Source of the DNA: an uncultured Prevotellaceae bacterium
GTDB lineage: Bacteria; Bacteroidota; Bacteroidia; Bacteroidales; Muribaculaceae
Direction: 5' to 3'
Length of the DNA: 64,000 nt
Assembly: GCA_900318865.1 (NCBI GenBank)
Contig: ONMF01000015.1
Coordinates: 51,764-115,763, forward strand
Shown here: piece after piece, positions 63,601 to 64,000 of the stretch
How positions within the stretch are numbered: the first letter of the stretch is position 1
Layout: each line of letters opens with the position of its first letter
Program-made: the position numbers and the translations under genes
Notes under the pieces: model-generated
What the model saw: only the letters and a program-made list of their open reading frames with translations
Told to the model about the DNA's origin: nothing
The model's database searches: none

Positions 63601-64000
63601 TTATTTCACCACTTTGATGGCGCGCTTGCTGCCATCCTTCATGGTGGTGACCATGATGTTCACACCCTGGAAGGGAGCTGCGCTCACCTGGCCGGCCAGG
63701 TTCACATAGTGCACGCCGGCGATGTCGTCCACGCTGAGGTCGGTCACTGCGGTGGGCACTTCCTCGCTCTTCTTCACAATCAGCTTCAGCCCTGCGGCCG
63801 GAGCCTTGGCGGGTGCGCCCGAAGCGGCGCTGGCCTCGGCCTCCTTGAGGATGAGGTCGTACTTGCCGGCCTCCTTGACAATCAGGTTGGCGTAGCCGTC
63901 ACCCGGGAACAGGCTCAGCTCGCCGCCCAGCAGGTCGTCGGTGATTTCGAAGTAGTGCACATTGTTGGCATCCTCACCGCCGTACCACACGGTGCTTCCG
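63601..64000 (-). CDS. C-terminus of a secreted protein with T9SS-type tail (5' end outside window)
   Basis: The last 133 residues are visible and the frame is open to the window edge. A beta-sandwich (GDGYANLIVKEAGKYDLIL) is followed by an Ala/Pro linker and the sorting-tail-like segment VTDLSVDDIAGVHYVNLAG to KDGSKRAIKVVK. The repeated-strand text fits a Big/SusE-like or exported binding domain. Function not recognised. Confidence 0.7.
   Translation of the reverse strand, partial: GSTVWYGGEDANNVHYFEITDDLLGGELSLFPGDGYANLIVKEAGKYDLILKEAEASAASGAPAKAPAAGLKLIVKKSEEVPTAVTDLSVDDIAGVHYVNLAGQVSAAPFQGVNIMVTTMKDGSKRAIKVVK

Overview
The window reads as chromosome from a GC-rich member of the Bacteroidales, most like a Muribaculaceae or Prevotella-type gut anaerobe. 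The evidence is a SusC/SusD pair, DUF4294, a RecF-DUF721 pair, lipoproteins, dockerin-like tails of the form DVNGDGEVSIADVT, and many promoters with the Bacteroidetes -7 box TAnnTTTG, often with TTTG about 19-21 bases upstream. Family assignment is inference; the order is well supported. Coding strands are GC-rich, so almost every gene has a long meaningless antisense frame, and these are omitted.

Layout. 1-9.2 kb (minus): a polysaccharide utilisation locus, susC, susD, a surface glycan-binding protein, a GH128 endo-beta-1,3-glucanase and a GH3 beta-glucosidase cut by the window edge. A divergent propeller/Y_Y_Y/HTH sensor-regulator at 9.46 kb probably controls it. 12.3-18.4 kb (plus): HAD phosphatase, orphan histidine kinase, metallo-beta-lactamase fold hydrolase, then a polyferredoxin and a Tat-exported ferredoxin-aldo/keto reductase. 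18.5-26.6 kb (minus): metG, thioesterase, DUF721, recF, recA and an M16 peptidase.

26.7-31 kb is the accessory zone. It holds a decayed IS982 transposase, a two-gene AT-rich cassette (truncated Rhs core joined to an HExxH putative metalloprotease toxin, then a lipoprotein that is probably its immunity protein) with its own promoter, palindromic intergenic repeats, and an orphan SU10-like phage major capsid protein with an N-terminal membrane or lipoprotein signal. 31-37.5 kb (minus) has two very large secreted adhesin-like proteins. pckA, tRNA-Pro(CGG) and a remnant of a phage tape-measure gene follow up to 41.1 kb.

41-47 kb: outer-membrane barrel, DUF4294, a TPR/HTH regulator, panB, a TauE/SafE transporter. 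46-52.6 kb (minus): a housekeeping run ybeY-mnmG-apt-uvrC-dtd-mazG-like-deoC carrying two perfect 16-base parS sites, which suggests an origin-proximal location. 53-58 kb (plus): NfeD, SPFH/stomatin protein, CotH-kinase-dockerin protein, glycosyltransferase, lipoprotein. 58-64 kb (minus): PBP1A, metK, a PreA-like dihydropyrimidine dehydrogenase with an extra N-terminal cysteine cluster, and the C-terminus of another secreted protein. preA is flanked by two nearly identical terminator-promoter modules.

The most novel-looking items are the free-standing Rhs-tip toxin/immunity cassette and the orphan membrane-signal capsid protein with its small acidic partner. No CRISPR array, rRNA or complete prophage was seen.
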